Assembly (NCBI GenBank): GCA_035772785.1
Contig: JAOCPU010000068.1
Span: 97,639 to 161,638 of the forward strand
Length of the DNA stretch: 64,000 nucleotides
Source: Phlebiopsis flavidoalba
Lineage: Eukaryota; Basidiomycota; Agaricomycetes; Polyporales; Phanerochaetaceae
Direction: 5' to 3'
The notes under the pieces are model-generated. The model was not told where the DNA came from and made no database searches. It worked only from the letters and a program-made list of their open reading frames with translations. Below are positions 48,094-60,084 of the stretch, in pieces. Each line of letters starts with the position of its first letter. Position 1 is the stretch's first letter. The position numbers and the translations under genes are program-made.

Positions 48094-49808
48094 ATGATGC
48101 TCGGACGACTGTCAGGCCTTCGTGGACGGCCTATTGCGGTCGCGCGGACAGCATACTTTCACTCTTCTGCACAGTGCTGGGGCAAGGTTCTGCGTACAAT
48201 TCAAGCTCGCAGATATTGGCGAGGGTATAACAGAGTGTGAAGTTTATTCGGTGGTGTGTTTCCTGGCTCTACAAGGTCGCAATATAGCTGAACCTCAGCG
48301 AACCTAGGAATGTGAGCCCGCCTAACCAGGTCGCTGCCTTTGATACACTCTGTGAGGTTCAGAGCGACAAGGCCAGCGTTGAGATCACCAGTCCGTTCGA
48401 CGGGTTAATCAAGGAAATTCTGGTCAAAGAAGGCGAGGTGGCGAAAGTCGGTGAAGGACTATTGACTATTGAGGTGAACGAGGAAGACTATCCTTCGTCT
48501 GAAGACCAGGCTGCCAGTCCACCGCCTCATCCGGAACAAGCGGCCGTTCAGTCAGAGATATTTGAGCAGCCGGAAGCTCAAAAAGTACCCCAGAAACATT
48601 TGAAGTCCCAACGAAGGCCTCACCCACTTGACCCGAATCTCTCACAAGAGTCGAAGGCAGAATTCAGCACTAATGCCGAGAGCGTTCTGGCTACACCTTC
48701 CGTTAGACACTTCGCGCGACAACAGGGCGTAGACCTATCAAAACTCGCTCCTGGGAGTGGAAAAGGGGGGAGAATCGAGAGGAAGGACGTGGAGGCGTAT
48801 ATTGCTGGTCCGAGACCAGAGGCACCTTCAAGTACAGTTTCTCCCCAGGCCGAGCTTGCGCAGGACATTGTAGTAGAACTTGGGAGAACGCGTTATGGCA
48901 TGTGGAAAGCGATGGTTAAGGTGCGAACATCTCCTGCCACCCATTGTATACTCTAAACGTTTCCTCTAGAGCTTGGAAATACCACATTTCGGGTATGGCT
49001 ACTGTTTTTGCGTTCAAATCTTTTGGAGACTAATGCCAAGAATCGTAGATATTCAACAAGCCTCGACATAACCACCTTGAATGAACTCTTGCCTATCCTC
49101 AATTCGCACATCCCATCCCAGTATCTTCCACCATCCTTGAAGCCTTCACACCGCCAGCCATTTTCCCCCTCATCATTCTACGCTCAGCCACCGCCACCAC
49201 CTCTTGAGCCTTCCGCGCAATTTCATAAATTGACGTACCTCCCAATTCTTCTCAAGACGCTTTCAAAAGCAATGCTTGAGTGGCCTCTCCTTCGCTCGTC
49301 GATTACACCTACTTGGAATCCGTCATCCTCGGACAAACCGACCCTCACTCTGCGCCCGCATGTCGACATTAATGTCGCGCTGTCTACTCCAACAGGTCTT
49401 TACACCCCGACGCTTCAGCGCGTCGACACCCACTCCATCTATTCTCTTGCTTCGCAGCTCAAACATATTTCGCACCTCGGCCGTCAAGTTCCTTGTGAAC
49501 TTACACCTGCCCAGATGCCCAAGCGCGGCGGAACCCTCACTGTATCCAATATTGGCGGTATAGGCGATGGAGAGAGCGCATCTCCGGTCCTCGTACCTGG
49601 CGGGGGCGTCGCAATCGTGGCTATTGGCCGCGCAAAGTGGGTCTGGGATGTCAACCGCGGAGATGGGAAGGGCGAACGTCGTCTGAGGGTCGGTGTGAGT
49701 TGGAGCGCGGACCATCGTGTCGTCGAGGGCGCAGAGCTTGTCGCATTTATCGAGACCTGGAGAAGCTGGGTGGAGGCTCCCCAGAGACTAATTGCCGAAG
49801 GCGTATAA
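48094..49808 (+). CDS. DBT: branched-chain 2-oxoacid dehydrogenase E2 (lipoamide acyltransferase)
   Basis: Mitochondrial E2 core of the branched-chain 2-oxoacid dehydrogenase complex. ATG 48,094 opens an Arg-rich presequence (MMLGRLSGLRGRP ... YFHSSA). Lipoyl domain: FKLADIGEGITECEV, then after intron 48,254-48,307 VAAFDTLCEVQSDKASVEIT (lipoyl Lys in SDKAS), PFDGLIKEILVKEGEVAKVG. Peripheral subunit-binding domain: SVRHFARQQGVDLSKL, GRIERKDVEAYI. Then RTRYGMWKAMVK, intron 48,921-48,970, SLEIPHFG, intron 48,994-49,048, and a catalytic domain LDITTLNELLPILNSHIP ... GTLTVSNIGGIGDGESASPV ... VSWSADHRVVEGAELV, stop at 49,806-49,808. The active-site motif is DHRVVEG (49,710-49,730) with Glu for the usual Asp. 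Two slips only: one between the presequence and the lipoyl domain, and one extra T in 48,243-48,245. Best-preserved gene here. Confidence 0.97.
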
Positions 49809-49893
49809 ATGACCTGTACACATCGCGCACATTGATGCTTGTATTATGCCGCTGTAATCTAATTCACTATCGAATGGTACAAACAAATTACGT

Positions 49894-51248
49894 CTACATG
49901 ACGACAGTATTGCCATCCAAATTCTTGTGCATGCCAGTAGGTGTTGGGGATTTCGGTGCTCTCATGCGTCGAATGTTCAAGATGATATGAGAACCCTGCG
50001 TGAAATAGTCGCCAGAATAGTAGCCCAAGCCTTGTCGCAAAAAGAGTCACTCACGGCAAAAGAGAGCACCGCCACTTCCCACCTGTTTGGGGTTTGAAGC
50101 TGTCAGTGCGTCTAAAGAGGGATTGAAGGACCGCAACGTACAGATAACCGTCGGCCGCGGCAGGTGTCTTTTCCAGTTGATACAAACAATGTGTTCAACA
50201 GTGTCGCAGCTAGGATATGTACCCTTAGAAGGCTAACACACGTCGCTCGGACTATCGACATACCTGCAATAAGTGCAAAAGCCCAGGTCCCATCTCGGAG
50301 GAAAAGATAGAATAGCGAGTCGTCAGACGACCTCACGGGGGTGCTGCACAAGATACAAACAAAACAATTCTGAATGCATTGGCCAGCGTTAAAGCGAAAA
50401 GGAAAATGTTCGAATGTCAGAGTGACCAGCCTCGAGTAGAAGGTAAGAAGCCTCGTATTGGACCAAGATGAAAGAACTAACCAGTATGCGATGAAGATGA
50501 CCGGCGAGGACAATGTATGACATTGTTGTGTTAGGTGCTGTCTCCGTATGACAAGTACTAGAAGTACGATCATGCAAACAGCTTCGAGGAAAAACATCGA
50601 TTTTGATTATCCATTTCAATGTCCTCTGTCTATTGAATAGTGCAAGCACTTTGTGAGACCAAGATCAGCTATGCTATTTAAAAGGAGTAAGGAACGCACA
50701 CACCACACCTCGCAAGACCAAGACAAATTCTACCGCAAGCGTTAGGGCTTCTAGACCAAACCACTTGTACGTTATATATGCTTGACATCCTGGATATCCA
50801 CGTTCAAAGTTGTAATAGTATGCTATCACAATTCTGAACGGGTGTCAGGTATCGAGAGAAGACTGAGAACGAGACACATACCCAGAGTGGAGGATCGGGT
50901 AGTAGCGAATAAAAGCGTAAAGCGTCTTGATCCAATTTAGATGACCGTCGCTATGTTGACCCCACTAATCAAAACGAGGCCATAGGAATCGAGTTCTGCG
51001 ACTTACGTCCACAAGTATTCTACCTACATGTTGTGGTCAGCGCCGTGTTATATGTTTACGAGCTAAACAATGATACGTACCATCGTCACTAACGTGATCA
51101 AAGTATCCCACACCATCCAAGTCATGGCAGCAACTTTAAACGCAAATGGTCAGTGAGTCTGCGGACAGAGAACGCCGAGACGACATACCTGCGCCCGCAA
51201 GATGGCCTCGTTCGCTCCTACGATTGTAATGAGTGGAAGCGAAGTCAT
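49894..51248 (-). CDS. DUF6533 membrane protein E
   Basis: Fifth DUF6533 gene, 10 kb from the others and convergent with DBT (85 bp between stops). Minus strand: exon 1 51,248-51,189 MTSLPLITIVGANEAILRAQ up to GTATGT; AAMTWMVWDTLITL (about 51,130-51,085); VEYLWT (51,023-51,007); LNWIKTLYAFIRYYPILHSG (about 50,945-50,888); GYPGCQAYITYKWFGLEALT, AVEFVLVLR (about 50,800-50,709); VLALFNRQRTLKWIIKIDVF, LEAVCMIVLLVLVIRRQHL (50,650-50,540; an A5 run at 50,590-50,594 shifts the frame); LFLRDGTWAFALIAG (about 50,300); LLNTLLYQLEKTP-like region (about 50,195, extra base in 50,184-50,186); WEVAVLSFAV; HIILNIRRMRAPKSPTPTG ending TAG at 49,894. The best-preserved copy. Confidence 0.9.
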
Positions 51249-52057
51249 GTTGTGGATGTTGTCGATCTGGTCTAGGCATGCGCATTTAATACCGCTCGTG
51301 TTTGTAATCCGCCTTCAACCGCAATACAAGGGCTGCTGTTGTCCACTTAGCATTTGTGCTTGACTATAGCATGCGGACTGTTTGAGCTACAAGGCGCGGA
51401 ACAGCCGCATTTCCCTGTCTCAAAAATTGGCAGTCAGTCTTGGAGCCGTGGTTTGTCCGACCGGAGGTAAGAGTGCATTCACCTGGACTTCACCACAAGT
51501 GAGCGGTGAGTGTCAGGAAAACGGAGAGTACCGGAACTTTTTTATCCAGTAGCAACGGGGCACGTAGTGGAAAGCCTAATCCATTGAAACCGACCAGTCA
51601 GAACGTCTTGAGATTTACATCGATGAGCTGGATAACGTACCATGAAGAACGAACCAGGGATGTGTTGGGAATTTAGGTGACAGGTGCTAGGTGTTTATCC
51701 GCTCGCGTCAGTTTCAGTTGCGGATGATAGACGCCGAAGTGCAGCAAAAGTTTGGGGAGTCGAATATCCTATTTATCAGGAGCTCTAAGTGCAAAGCATA
51801 CGTAACATTAAAACCACTAGCTGTTGTGTGTGAATACCATACTGTACAAGTGTTCGTGAAACAACAAATGGAAACGTAACGTTCATCCTAAGGAGACATT
51901 GTAAAGACGCGCGTAAGCCGCAAATGATGTACAAAAACAGATCCACCATCCATTTGTGCGAGTCCATGCAAACTTCAACCAGATTTCAGTATCTGCGGCG
52001 TGTTTTTGTTCGGTGTCGGGTGCTTATGCAGTACCGCTGGGGGGTGAGCGAGCGGTG
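51249..52057. other. intergenic
   Basis: Between DUF6533 gene E and the MAM3 stop. Short frames only (for example plus 51,691-51,879). Nothing recognised. Confidence 0.5.
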
Positions 52058-54223
52058 TCACGGCAGTTCCGTACGTCGAGCCGTTAGCATATTGCGACTC
52101 CGGCTCCGACGTAAATTCGATAGCCGGTACGCCAACAGGCTCTGCCACCGCGGGAGAAGGGGAGTACGTTCTCCATCGTTCATCGAGTTGGCTCGGCTTG
52201 CACGATACTCAACAATCCTACGAAACCACGGTAAGTATGCGCTGGAGGCTCCGAAGTCGGGGTATTTACCCTCGCATGACGGCAGCATTCTTCATGCGCT
52301 TAGCACGCTTTTTGCTGTGGTTGTCTTCGAAACGGTCGGTCTCGTCAACAATCTCTTCCGAGATAATTTCCTCGATGATGTCCTCGAGAGTTACGACACC
52401 GATGGCGCCACCCTCCTTGCCGGGGGTGTTGCTGATGAGAAGCAAGTGCGCGCGCCCAGTTTGGCTAGAAACACAGGTCAGTGCCGGGATCGGCCGGCAC
52501 ATGAAGCTAGACACTTACAAGTAGTCAAGGGCCTGGAAGCAGTTAATACTGGGGTCCGCTTCGGGCAGGATGGACAGGGGAAATTTGGAGACTGGGAGAG
52601 CTTGGCTAGGATCATAGATTGAGAGCTAATAGCATAAAGGTTAGCAAATGCACCCTGGTTGTGAGTGTTCTCTTCATCCCTACCTTCTTTATCAGGAGGA
52701 GACCGAGAAACGCGAGAGGCCGGCCAGAAACGTGCACAGGGATACGGGGAGTACCCACTGCGAAGACTACAGCGCCAAACGTCCTCATCACCTGCAGATC
52801 ACCTGCGTCATGGAGCTGCACTCACATGGCATCGACAGCTTGATGATCGAGGATTGTGTCCGCGCTGATAGTGACAACATCCTACCGCACCACCAACGTG
52901 CAACATTTAGCGCGACAGTACTCTCTAACTCTGGGAGACGGTACCTTCATGGGAGTCATGAGCTCGGCGACCTTCTTGTTGTTCAGCTCGAGGACACCGT
53001 TTAGAATACTGATTTCATCGTCCCGCAAAGGTTCTTCGCCTTGGCGATGGAACTGAAGGAAAGACCTGCGAACAGGTCAGTCAAACTGGTACTGGACGAG
53101 TATAAGTGAACGCACTTGAGCTCGGCTTTCTTGTATGTATGCGCCTCATTCTTACCCAGAATGTAATCAAGCAGCTTGGCAATGGGCCAAGCAATCGGTG
53201 CTGTGTTACTAGATCAGCCAAGGCGAGGAGGTGGGTAGCGACACGGGACACACCGAAGATGTACATCATGGCGAGCACGATAGGTGCGCAAGCTGCACCA
53301 ATACCTAGACCCATAGCGTACACTGACAGCCTGAGGAATAATTCTGAGATGAACTGCACGTCAGCAGCGCATATAATGGGAGAATGGGTTAACATACTCT
53401 CTAGTAAGGACGTAATTGAGCAAATGCGTGGAAAGGCCTGATGATTATTTCATTGACGCACCCAAATACAACTAAATCGACGGTATCCCTTAGCACCGCA
53501 GCCACCAGAAGGACTGTTCAACTCACCAATGGATGCAGTAGGACATGACAATAGCGGCAAACACCTCCGCCGAGCTAGACAAAGAATAAGAGACGGCCGT
53601 AGATGATGAATGAAATAGCATACGGCATCGTCGAGGAAGATGGGCAAAACTCTCTGTTTACAATCTATTTGTTCGAGACATAAGCTCAATTCTATCGGCA
53701 CAAAGGTGTGTGTTGAAACATACCACGTTGCCGAGCAAGAGAACCTAGAGAGACGTCAGACACTCCTGCATGTCGTACACATGAAAACGATACGTACCAC
53801 GAGAACCCAATGCCTCCCTTTATTCAGTAAACGGAGGACTATATGCGTTTAGGTTAGCTTAAAAACCGCGTCGTGTGACAGATGGTCAGGCTCGCCTTTG
53901 ATAGCATTTTGGCGTTCTTTCGGGTCGTCAGAGGATGTAGAGAGTACCCGAAGGTGCAACTCATCCAATCCCATAAGACCGAGTGTCAGACTGGCGGCCG
54001 CAGGCAATGTCAATGAATCGAAAGGGGTGTTGTGACACTCTGGTGTACTCACCCTGCGAACAGGCCACCCAGTAGAACGAACCCTGCACTGATACATATT
54101 TTCCACCAAAATTCTGGAGAACCCGGAGGTAACCCTTCTCTGTGTTTCTTCTTCTTGACTTCATCTACCAGAGGGTACATTTCCCTTGCGAGGTTGAGTA
54201 AGGTGGGGGGGTTTTATGAGCAT
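52058..54223 (-). CDS. MAM3: CNNM/MAM3 family membrane protein (DUF21 + CBS)
   Basis: Fungal orthologue of yeast Mam3 and animal CNNM proteins, vacuolar/plasma-membrane proteins of divalent-metal homeostasis. Minus strand: ATG 54,223 then [20 protein letters not shown] and a hydrophobic stretch [18 protein letters not shown] (54,180-54,065) before [37 protein letters not shown] (54,020-53,905), the start of the DUF21 domain; LPIFLDDA (about 53,640); [20 protein letters not shown] (about 53,310); [20 protein letters not shown] (about 53,170-53,110); [28 protein letters not shown] (53,020-52,950), linking to the CBS pair; [19 protein letters not shown] (about 52,720); [39 protein letters not shown] (52,450-52,345); [16 protein letters not shown]; a C-terminal exon with GERTPLLPR, stop at 52,058. 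Frameshifted but in order. Confidence 0.95.
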
Positions 54224-54741
54224 GATGGATGTCGTAGCGAGTGGCGGTCGTGAAGGAGGAGTGTGGAGGTCGTCACAGTCCTTGCGCGGTCTGTTGAATG
54301 ATGGCCGTCTCCGAGTGCGGTGTTAATGCAGACGTCAGAGCGGTACCCACTCCGGCCCAAAGTGTGTGCAGGCTCGCGAACGGAACTGTCTAAATAGTCT
54401 GGCGCTAGACACGTGCGAACGCGAACCTCCGCGGTCGCTCGCACGTGGCAACCAAAAAACGGCGCACCAATTTGATGCGCCCTCCCCGCGGAATTGCGGC
54501 CCGTCCATTGGCCCGCGCAAATGCCACGTGATGCGCTCTCTTTCGAAATTTCAGCGAGTGTGCACTGTGGTGGGAACTGGAGCAGGCGAATGTACCGTGT
54601 ATCTCTCGCTCTGCCACTTCGCCCACCGCGCCCACCTACGCACTCTTGGCACCTCAGGCGCCTCGCTTACACAGCCGCAAAGCCGTTTTCTGCGGCCAGC
54701 CGTCCTTGGCCTTGTGTAACACCATATCCAGGAAGCTTCCG
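54224..54741. promoter_or_regulatory. divergent promoter region MAM3/TRM2
   Basis: 518 bp between divergent start codons, including a CCAAT-like ATTGG at about 54,507. A 117-codon plus frame (54,366-54,719) is judged non-coding. Confidence 0.45.
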
Positions 54742-57129
54742 ATGTCGCGTCCCCCTACCCCCGATGAGGCTCGACATGTCGAACAGGAAGAAGCCCCGCC
54801 TAGACCTCGCAGAAGGAAGTACAGACACTGCCTCTGGATACTTGTCGGCTAGATGCACGCGTGGAAGCTATCGTTTGTCGATGGATGAGAAAGGGAAAGC
54901 CGCCGAAGGGAGGCAAGAAAGCTTCAAAGCGCAAAGGCAAGAAGCAAAAACGCGCGCCGCCAGAGCCCTATTCAAATGAGCACGTAATCTACCTCGAGAT
55001 TCAAGAGCTCTTGGGGTGAAAAGTGCTGTAACAGCCGCTGAGGAAGAAGACAGGGACTGGACCCCCAACCGTTCGAGACCAAGACCGAGCTCGAACTGAC
55101 GGTGTCCGCCACTCGACTCTTCCACGGGTGATTACACTATAACCTCGTCTTGCACACCCACCATACTCGTTCATTCCATGTCAAAGGTGGCTTACCAGAA
55201 AGCGCACGACTACTTCTGTCGGCTTTACGTTCAGTTAACCCTACGGAACTTGTCATGCGCTCCTGGCTATCCTGGCTTCCCCATTAGCAAATGAATTGAA
55301 ACTGACATAATCCCTGCGGCTTACAGCCAGCGAATCTCTGTCCATTTGCTCCTGTAAGCCCTATCCGCCATGGGTGATTATCACACCCACCTGCCATCTG
55401 CCTGGTGAGAAGATCCGGGCAAGAGTGTACCGCCATACGTCGCCTCCTCTTCTCTCATGGGCAATCTTCTTGAGACGTGTTGTAAAGCCCAATCCAGAGC
55501 TACGAGATGATACAGGTCCAGAGCAGTGCCAAGCCAGTACTATACAAGTACTTCATCTAAATTGCGGTTGGTATGTCAGTATCATCTCCATGTATGACTG
55601 TGTGGTTTCAAACATCTAGGCCACCCCTTCTTTTACGGCGACGGCAGATGCTTCTCGTACGATACGCAACTCGACTCTTCAAAAGAAACCGTCATAGTCA
55701 AGGCAGTACAAGAATTTCTCGGGTGACCGTTACATGCGTTCAGGCCTTTCGTTTATGCTCACAGTACGTACCTCTTGTCAAGACCTACCCGAATCTTACC
55801 GTCTCCCACAGTTACGCCTACTACCAGGGGTATGGTTCTGCAACACTGCAGTAAGTACGGCTATCGTACGAAGATCACGCAACCGCCACATTTCGAATGC
55901 CCATAACAAAAAGAAAAACTCTTTTGCACGATCAGGAGGAGGGAACCAAGCCGTGACTGGTTCAGTGTAGGGTTCAACAAAGTGGGGACGCGGCAATGTA
56001 CTCGATTATCGAGGTTCGCATACACCGAGCTGGCGTGGTGTGGCTCAATTTCTGACACAGCATGCTAGGAATGCCCTATCGCGACGCCCTGTCCTCCGAA
56101 ACGAAGCTATTAGGCCCCGTGCGGAAAAACATCTTCGCAGTAAGCCCTCATTGCGTCTAATGCTGCTCGTCCTCACCATGGCGTTACACCTAGAAATCTT
56201 GCCAACTACAAGAAGGTGTCCTCACTGCTCCTGCGCGAATCTTCTACCGGCTATCTGCCAAGGACGCTTCTCAGCGAGCCCTTCCGTAAACGCGGACGAA
56301 CTCGCCGCCACTCTCGAGTAAGAAAGTCTGCATCATCACCGACCACGACAGGGGCACAATCTCGCGCGCGCGTCCCAGTGGGCGAGAAGCGGTGTTCGAG
56401 GTACACCCGCCGGCTCGTTCTTCCAGAACAACAACTCGTCGTGCTCGTCCCGCTGACGTCGTACGTGCGCAGAAGAGCGACGTCTTTGGGTCTTTCTTTC
56501 CACCGCCCGTTCCGCGCCGGTGCCGGACCACGTCGTCCGCCAGGAAACCCCCGCGCCCACGCAAAACACTCCGGGGGACGTCGACGGGCACGGTCACTGC
56601 GGCTTGCGGCCTCTTCTCGATCATGCTCGAGCCGCACTTCTTCTCCGTCGTCCGCGGCATCAGAGCTCTCCGCGGAGGGCATCCGCGCGTCCAAAAGGCC
56701 AACGCGACGAACCTGAACAAGATTCCCGAGGAGAAGATCTCCGTTCCTCGAGGGCGACGCGGACCTGAGAGCGCGCGAACTTTTGCTGTTTTCTTTGCGG
56801 GACCGTCCAGACGTTCCCCCGCGACGCCCACCCGCGCGAGGAGGCCCGTGCTCATCATCGACCCGCCGCGCAAGGGCTCGGACGAGAAAGTTTATCAGCC
56901 AGCTCATTCAGTTCGCGTGCCAGACGTCGTGTATGTCAGCTGCAACGTCCATAACTCAAGCAAGGTCGATGTCGGCATGATACTCCGGGAAGAGTGAGGC
57001 GGAGATGGTGGGGAAGAAGTATGTGTTTGGACAGTGTGCGAGGGTTCGACTTGTTTCCCCCCAGCTCCGGGCGCATGTGGAGTCGACGGTCGCACGTCCC
57101 TCAGGCTGGTCGATGCCATGCAGTCGTAA
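54742..57129 (+). CDS. TRM2: tRNA (uracil-5-)-methyltransferase
   Basis: SAM-dependent m5U54 tRNA methyltransferase (TrmA/RumA type, Pfam tRNA_U5-meth_tr). ATG 54,742 (MSRPPTPDEARHVEQEE) leads into a Lys-rich N-terminus (PPKGGKKASKRKGKKQKR), NEHVIYLEIQELLG (about 54,980). A TRAM-like piece PFEPKTELELTVS (about 55,065), LPGEKIRARVYRH (about 55,400), QMLSYDTQLDLQK (about 55,645), YGYRTKIT (about 55,860), VGFNKVGTR (about 55,970), VPVGEKRFEY-like FFQNNN region (about 56,375-56,430), CGLFSIMLEPHF (about 56,610), IRASKR, LNKIPEEKIS (about 56,690-56,740), IDPPRKGSDEK (about 56,855-56,890), VVYVSCNVH with the catalytic Cys codon at 56,941-56,943, DVGMILRE, and LRLVDAMQS ending TAA at 57,127-57,129. 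Many slips. Confidence 0.92.
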
Positions 57130-57167
57130 TGTCTCCATCCTGGCTGGGGTACTATACAGTTTACATC

Positions 57168-60084
57168 TTAATCTGGGTATAGCCTATAACAGCGATGATT
57201 TAACATCCTCGTGCACCTTGTGACCCTTGACGTGCTCACCTTTCCAGGGTTAAACAGGTTGAGTGGGTCAAATGCTTTGCTTGATTCTCTTCATGAGCTC
57301 TACCCCCGTGCTTTCACCGAGTTCTTCCACCAGATACTTCCTCCTTTATCCTATCCCCACACCGTGCTCTTCCGGTGCCTAAACAGCAAGGTAAGGTCTC
57401 AGCATTTTTCTTTTCGGACAGGCGAGCTTACATGTTCCATCCAAATCCAGAGGCAGCATGTCCGCACCGATCTTTGTGCGCACCACACTGCTCCTCCCGC
57501 TCTGCCTTTTCTCGTCTTCTCTGGTGTAATTGTGATGAAAGTATGTCAACGTTGGCTTCTACTCATTCGTCCACGTACACTCTTGTCGGAACTACGGTGG
57601 CGGAAAAAAACGTTACCGTCCCTAGCATGCACAATTGTCCTTGCCATCACCCCTCTGCACCTCCGCGTCCTTCTGTAAGAGACGCGCAAAAGGTTCCGGC
57701 AGGCGCGATACCAGGCACCCTACCCACTCACCACCCATCAGCCCCTCACCACGCCACAATGCGAATCGAAACAACCCTCAACCACATACAGTGCCGTCGA
57801 CACGAACCCTTCTTCCCCCATGCGTGTGCACCAGCTCATAACTCTCCGGGTTCATAATATTCTTCCGCAGAACAACCACAGCTCTCCGCCCTGACCCTTT
57901 CGCTCGCCAGCCAACTCCCCAACTAGGATCCACCATGCCGCTACCGCATTGACGCCCTGCACAGATGACGCCGCAGCCTCGTACGGGGGGGGGGGCGCGA
58001 TGAAGAGCGGCGTGGCGCCCTGGATTTTGAGGAAGAGGCTGTCGCGGCGGGGGCCACTGTCCGCGTGTGGGGGCTGTGTTTGTTCCAGGGGCAGGCGACA
58101 TGGTGACAGCTTGTCGAGGAGCTCGATGCATTCTTTCGTGTCGGTGAGTGCACGTCGTATACTTGTCTATGGTTGTTTCGGATAAACTTACGAAGGTTTA
58201 CGAGGGCTGCCAGCCGGGTTCAGCAGCCTCCGTCGACTGCCCGGGTGGCGCTTTCGACTTCGGGAAATTTGGACGACTGGGCGGGGGGGGGGGCGGGGGC
58301 GACCCGCGTAGGAAGGGCAGAGGTACGCCAACCGACCGTCACTGCGCTCAAGCGATGTCCAGTATCCATATGCTATAGTGAAATGCAAACCAGGACACTG
58401 TAGTACCTTTCAGTGATGATCCCAGCGTGCCCTCCGCCCAACGAAGAGCTTCAAAGTGTCGAAGCTGCTGAGGCACAGTTGCGGCGCACGTCGCCGTGGT
58501 CTTGATGACCTCACCAGACTGAATGCACGACTGGTCTGCCTCGTGGATTAGAGTGAACTCGTTTGTTCGAGGTGGTACTCTCTACTCCAATTTACTAGTT
58601 CTTACTAGCTTCAGGCAACCAGATTCCCCTCTGGCATTCGTGCCGTACCTCACCGCATTTGCTAGTCCCAATATTTCAGGTACTCAACACACCCATTTGA
58701 AATGTTTTTTGAACGCTCACTTCTAGAACAACCGGGTGCTAATACATCATTACCCCCGATGGTTTGCGCCGTAGGAGGGGTGGCGAGCTTTGTCGATGTG
58801 AGTACTTCGAATACTTTCATATTATACAACAAGGCTCACAGGTGTGATAATCAGCGCGGATCCCCTTCTGCTTCAACGCTTCGGGGGGGGGGCGTTGATA
58901 TCCACCCATTTCGCACGCCTGGCTGACACCACACCAGATTCCGCATCCGCCTCTGATAATCACCGCGTCAACCCTCATTGCAGTCCACAGCCCTTGAACT
59001 CACCATGCACACTCCACGGAACCCCTATCCATACCTCGTGTCATAATCCACACAAAGCCCCCCCCCTCCCTCGCTTCTAACCCATCAACACCCGCCCCGA
59101 CACGACAACTGCTCGAACTCCACTCACCGAATCACAAGGGCACTCACCGCAACCACTGCGCCTCCAGCCCCGTCGGCGTGCCCCCATACGAGCCAAACAA
59201 CCGGCACCCGCCACCGTGGGCCCTCGCGACTCGCACTTACAACAGCTCAGCCACCCATACCGCCGTCGAAGAGCGGCCACAAGCCACGCGTGCCGCGGGG
59301 GGCCACTCTGCGTTTCAGCCCTGAGCGCGTGTGGTGGGGATGGGAGGGAAGTGGGAGGACGTGCCTGTGTCGTGGTCGACTGCGCGGCTCTGTGTGCGGC
59401 GATACGGCGGGGTCGGTGAGCTCGCGCGTGGGAGGGCGGCGCGCAGGGCGGCGAGGGCGTGGGTGTGGTCGTCTGCGCAGGTGGGCCGTAGGTATTGTTG
59501 TTGCTGGCGCGTGATGGGGTGTTTTTACATACTTGGACGACATTTGGATATGATGGCGCTAGGTTGTCGAGAGGGTAGCAGGATGGATGTGCGGGTGGTG
59601 TAGGTGGTCGGTGGGGGATATAACCCTATACGTTGATCAGAGGACACGGGACGCGTGATTCGCGAAGGATTGTGGTGGTGTAAAAGCGCGTCACGCGCCG
59701 CGCTTGTCTCTGGATTGCTATCAGCGGGGCGTGGGAGTCTGAGTACACATTATATTGAGTTGTTGTGTCCAGTAGACTTCGCTGTCCCGTCTGAAACCAA
59801 CAAGGAACTGATGGTACTTTGTTGTCGAATATACTGCAAAAAAAGGCATCGCTCAAGGCTGATGTACTCGCTCGAAGCTCGGCCTGAAACGGTACCCAAC
59901 GCCACACTACCGCCCCGACGTGAAACACTAGCGTGCCCGATATCTCTAATGGCGCTGTGCACTTTCTATCGACACCCCTCGGCCGCGGTTTTGCTCCACA
60001 GTTCGACGGTCGGCAAACCGACAGGGCATATGCGCGCCGAATCAATCCGACCGACACTCGCAGCTTGAAACCTCCTACCACCAA
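57168..60084 (-). CDS. DLD1: D-lactate dehydrogenase (cytochrome), mitochondrial
   Basis: FAD-linked oxidase (FAD_binding_4 plus FAD-oxidase C) oxidising D-lactate to pyruvate with cytochrome c. Minus strand: the N-terminus is tentative, from ATG 60,084 (Arg-rich, presequence-like). LAALRAALPRAS, LTDPAV near 59,465-59,410; a degraded YGGxTxLE motif near 59,190; DINxxLKxKGIP near 58,885; TIGG...GCS (about 58,770-58,735) and TNAVRYGT (about 58,660), the family's FAD-site signature; KLFVG then GTLGIITE in shifted frame (about 58,450-58,405); DSLFLKIQGATP (about 58,045-58,010); LDGTC before GTAAGC (about 57,440); EEHGVGIG, KYLVEELGEST, LMKRIKQSIDPLNLFNPGK (57,370-57,245) before GTGAGC; a last exon LYPD with stop TAA at 57,168. 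Convergent with TRM2, 38 bp apart. Confidence 0.91.

Noticed and set aside
28655..51248. Calling the DUF6533 genes G-protein-coupled receptors
   Set aside because: They are multi-pass membrane proteins, but the motifs (WDTxI, RDGTWA) are those of DUF6533 and no receptor signature is visible. Function left unknown.
56251..56907. 218- and 200-codon minus-strand frames over TRM2
   Set aside because: They are shadows of the GC-rich TRM2 coding exons, whose plus-strand reading has clear methyltransferase motifs.
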